6,487 nucleotides of DNA. Origin: Microbacteriaceae bacterium (GTDB taxonomy: Bacteria; Actinomycetota; Actinomycetes; Actinomycetales; Microbacteriaceae). The stretch is taken from assembly GCA_025463615.1 (NCBI GenBank), contig JAODAU010000041.1:1-6487 (forward strand), given 5' to 3'. Below the pieces are notes generated by a model, which was given only the letters and a program-made list of their open reading frames with translations, ran no database searches and was not told the origin of the DNA. A program made the position numbers and the translations under genes. Positions 4,814 to 6,487 of this stretch are shown here, in pieces; position 1 is the first letter of the stretch, and each line of letters begins with the position of its first letter.

Positions 4814-5776
4814 ATGAGAGCGATCACGATCGAGACATTCGGCGACCCCGACGGGCTGCGGCTGACCGAGGTGCCCGAGCCGAGCCCGGCGCCGTGCCAA
4901 CTGCTGGTCGAGGTGGAGGCGGTCGGCGTCGGTGGGGTGGATGCCGTCATCCGTCGCGGCACGCTCGGCGGATCGGGCCTGCTCGGCGGCGCCGTGCCCG
5001 GCAGCGAAGTCGCCGGCCGCGTGGTCGGCGTCGGCGACGGAGTGGACGCCGAGTGGATCGGGCGGCGCGTCTGGGCGTTCACCGGGATCGAAGGCGCCTA
5101 CGCGGAGTTCGCGGTCGCCGCCCTCGACGACGTGACGCCCCTCCCCGACGCGCTCCCGGCGACGGATGCCGTCACCCTCGGCAGCGCGGCCACCGTCGCC
5201 CACTTCGCGCTCCGGCATGCCCACTTCGCGCCGGGTGAGTCCGTGCTCGTGCGCGGCGCCGCCGGCAGCATCGGCATCGCGGCGGTGGAGCTGGCCCACG
5301 CGGGCGGGGCGGGCGCGGTCGGGGTGACCACGTCATCCGACGTTCGCGGCGAACGGCTCACCGCGCTGGGTGCGACGCACGTGCTCGACCGTGGCGGCAG
5401 AACACCCGACGGGGCATCGCCGTCGTTCGACGTCATCCTCGACGTGGTGGGCGGCGAGGCGCTGCCGAGCTTCTTCGACCTCCTGAAGCCGAACGGCCGG
5501 CTGGTGGCGCTCGGCGTGGTCGGCGGCTATCCGCCGGCCGACTTCGGGATGGCGCTGATGCGCGCGTTCCAGCGTTCGCTCTCGTTCGCCACGTTCAGCC
5601 TCAACACGGTCGACGTTCGCGAACGCAATCGCGTTCGCGCGGAGTTATTCGCCGACGCCGCGAACGGGCGTTTGCAGGCAGTCGTCCACGAGGTGCTGCC
5701 GCTCGACCTCGCGGCCGACGCCCACCGCGCGATGGACGCGGGCGAGGTCTTCGGCCGCATCGTGCTCACGCCGTAG
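4814..5776 (+). CDS. Zinc-independent quinone oxidoreductase, MDR superfamily
   Basis: 320-residue NADPH-dependent reductase of the medium-chain dehydrogenase/reductase superfamily. The N-terminal GroES-like half runs MRAITIETFG (1-10), then PGSEVAGRVVGVGDGV (about 60-75) and GAYAEFAV (about 95-102). The Rossmann half shows VRGAAGSIG (146-154), the AAGxxG variant typical of the ζ-crystallin/QOR branch, followed by LTALGATHVLDR, FDVILDVVGG and LKPNGRLVALGV. Zinc-ligand cysteines and the structural zinc loop are missing (C28 is the only Cys seen), so it should not be a zinc alcohol dehydrogenase. Such enzymes reduce quinones or α,β-unsaturated carbonyls using NADPH. The start at MRAITIE is preferred over the frame's earlier ATG at 4745, which lies in the TetR gene. 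It is divergent from and probably repressed by TetR. Oddities: a rare TTA leucine codon (residue 278) and two strong inverted repeats within the gene. Confidence 0.93.
   Translation: MRAITIETFGDPDGLRLTEVPEPSPAPCQLLVEVEAVGVGGVDAVIRRGTLGGSGLLGGAVPGSEVAGRVVGVGDGVDAEWIGRRVWAFTGIEGAYAEFAVAALDDVTPLPDALPATDAVTLGSAATVAHFALRHAHFAPGESVLVRGAAGSIGIAAVELAHAGGAGAVGVTTSSDVRGERLTALGATHVLDRGGRTPDGASPSFDVILDVVGGEALPSFFDLLKPNGRLVALGVVGGYPPADFGMALMRAFQRSLSFATFSLNTVDVRERNRVRAELFADAANGRLQAVVHEVLPLDLAADAHRAMDAGEVFGRIVLTP
5341..5355. repeat. 7-bp inverted repeat inside the oxidoreductase gene
   Basis: CGTTCGC-G-GCGAACG is a perfect 7-bp inverted repeat with one central base. It shares the GTTCGC/GCGAAC half-site with the larger repeat at 5615-5639. 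It lies in codons for VRGERLT and has no visible coding reason. Confidence 0.6.
5615..5639. repeat. 9-bp inverted repeat (hairpin) inside the oxidoreductase gene
   Basis: CGCGAACGC (5618-5626) and GCGTTCGCG (5631-5639) are perfect 9-bp arms around AATC. The left arm also belongs to a perfect 10-bp palindrome GTTCGCGAAC (5615-5624). The RNA would form a very stable stem 5 nt before the gene's only noted TTA codon (5645-5647). It could be a protein site, a pause element, or chance from Arg-rich codons (VRERNRVR). Confidence 0.6.
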
Positions 5777-5779
5777 CGG

Positions 5780-6487
5780 TCAGGCCGCCACCGTCTCCAC
5801 GGATGCCCGCCGCACCCACCCGAGCAGGAACGCGAGCAGCGCCACGGCCGTGACCACCGCGCCGAGCACGGGCACCAGCTCCACCTCGCCGACCCCGATC
5901 ACCGCGGCGCCCAGCACGGGCGCGAGCGCGATCCCGGCGTACATGGCCGTCGAGTACCAGGAGAGCGCGACGCCCGCGGTCGCGGGGTCGATCGCGATCA
6001 GCCGGTGCTGGATCGGGAGCGATGCGCCGTTCGCCGCGATTCCCCAGACCACGAACAGCACGGCGATCGCCGCGAAGGTGTTCACCGCGAGGGGAACGAG
6101 CGCGAGCACGATGATCTGGCCGCCGAGGAAGATGATCGCCGACCGGCGACTGCCGATGCGGTCGGTGAGCGGTCCGGCGATCGCGTTCCCCGCGACACCG
6201 GAGAGGCCGAACACGAGAAGCAGGACGGCGAGCACGCCGCCGTCGCCGTGGGTGGCCGGCGCGACCACGACCGAGCTGAAGATGTAGACCACGTTGAACG
6301 CGCCGATCACCAGCAGCGTCGCGGCGAGCGCGAGCAGCACGCGCGAATCGCGCAGCACGCCGAACCGGCGGCGAACGGAGACGGGCGGCGCGAGGGGCAC
6401 GCCGCGAACGAACAGCGCGACGGCACCCGCGGTGAGCGCGGCGAGCACGGCCAGCGCGAACAGGGGTACGCGCCATCCGCCGGCCGT
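5780..6487 (-). CDS. MFS transporter, C-terminal half (5' end beyond window)
   Basis: The frame is open to the right edge and yields 235 residues with no in-window start that must be the true one; a GTG at 6448 is only an internal codon. The visible part begins with GWRVPLFALAVLAALTAG, like the end of the N-terminal six-helix half (helix 6), then a basic linker (VRRRFGVLRDSR) and six more hydrophobic helices. The signature GPLTDRIGSRR (visible residues about 105-115) is the motif-A-like loop between helices 8 and 9. It resembles DHA1-type proton-driven drug or small-molecule exporters such as those of the AraJ/Bcr-like groups; the substrate is unknown. The protein sits in the cytoplasmic membrane. 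Its stop is 3 nt from the convergent oxidoreductase stop, with no clear terminator between. Confidence 0.9.
   Translation of the reverse strand, partial: TAGGWRVPLFALAVLAALTAGAVALFVRGVPLAPPVSVRRRFGVLRDSRVLLALAATLLVIGAFNVVYIFSSVVVAPATHGDGGVLAVLLLVFGLSGVAGNAIAGPLTDRIGSRRSAIIFLGGQIIVLALVPLAVNTFAAIAVLFVVWGIAANGASLPIQHRLIAIDPATAGVALSWYSTAMYAGIALAPVLGAAVIGVGEVELVPVLGAVVTAVALLAFLLGWVRRASVETVAA

Noticed and set aside
4139..5299. 386-residue minus-strand open frame extending upstream of TetR
   Set aside because: Only the part from 4765 down is the TetR gene. The upstream extension is antisense to the oxidoreductase and looks like low-complexity shadow sequence; in GC-rich DNA antisense frames often stay open.
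5615..5639. LexA/SOS-box-like site from GAAC and GTTC in the oxidoreductase
   Set aside because: The spacing between GAAC (5621-5624) and GTTC (5633-5636) is 8 nt rather than the 4 nt of the actinobacterial SOS box, and it is deep inside a gene.
5645..5647. TTA codon as a bldA-type developmental control
   Set aside because: That control is a streptomycete feature; nothing else here suggests Streptomyces, so the codon is treated only as rare.
5776..5788. Hairpin GCGG-TCAGG-CCGC as terminator between oxidoreductase and MFS gene
   Set aside because: Only 4 bp of stem and no T tract on either strand; too weak to call.
5766..6476. 236-residue minus-strand frame over the MFS gene
   Set aside because: Arg-rich reading of the MFS gene in the wrong frame; the neighbouring frame gives clear membrane helices and the DRIGSRR motif.
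1..6487. Mobile element, attachment site, CRISPR array or RNA gene
   Set aside because: No transposase or integrase, no long direct or terminal repeats, no spaced repeat array and no tRNA-like cloverleaf or rRNA sequence was seen on either strand.

Overview
The window is very GC-rich, densely packed DNA with strong G/C third positions, short intergenic gaps, ATGA stop/start overlaps and several start codons preceded by a -10-like hexamer instead of a Shine-Dalgarno sequence. This points to a chromosomal segment of a high-GC actinomycete. The repeated use of GGATGCC and TCATCC inside genes looks to me like Microbacteriaceae (Microbacterium-like), but that assignment is inference. I see no insertion sequence, phage gene, tRNA, rRNA or CRISPR array.

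Left part (1-1426): a minus-strand pair, a short PadR-type repressor followed through an ATGA overlap by a membrane protein that runs off the left edge. Divergent from it, on the plus strand, is a small SnoaL/NTF2-like protein. The 93-bp divergent region carries a perfect 12-bp palindrome sitting on the -10 element of the PadR gene, which appears to be leaderless and self-repressed.

Middle (1427-3246): a 169-bp spacer with GC-rich hairpins (possible terminator) and an imperfect 25-bp inverted repeat, then a compact plus-strand operon: a cupin resembling the small metal-dependent hydroxynitrile-lyase cupins, a DUF2255 protein (ATGA overlap) and an aldo/keto reductase (11-nt gap). This is the most interesting functional unit: a probable three-gene carbonyl-metabolism operon with an uncharacterised middle partner.

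Next (3255-4765, minus strand): a TetR regulator followed by two small VOC (glyoxalase/bleomycin-resistance fold) proteins, in transcription order TetR, VOC2, VOC1. Divergent from TetR is a zinc-independent quinone oxidoreductase of the MDR superfamily (4814-5776). The 48-bp TetR/oxidoreductase spacer holds two inverted repeats placed to control both promoters. At the right edge is the C-terminal half of an MFS transporter on the minus strand (5780-6487), ending 3 nt from the oxidoreductase stop.

Taken together, two oxidoreductases, a cupin, two VOC proteins, an NTF2-like protein, three membrane or regulatory partners and an efflux-type MFS protein suggest an accessory stress or small-molecule detoxification region. 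No single pathway is demonstrated by the sequence.
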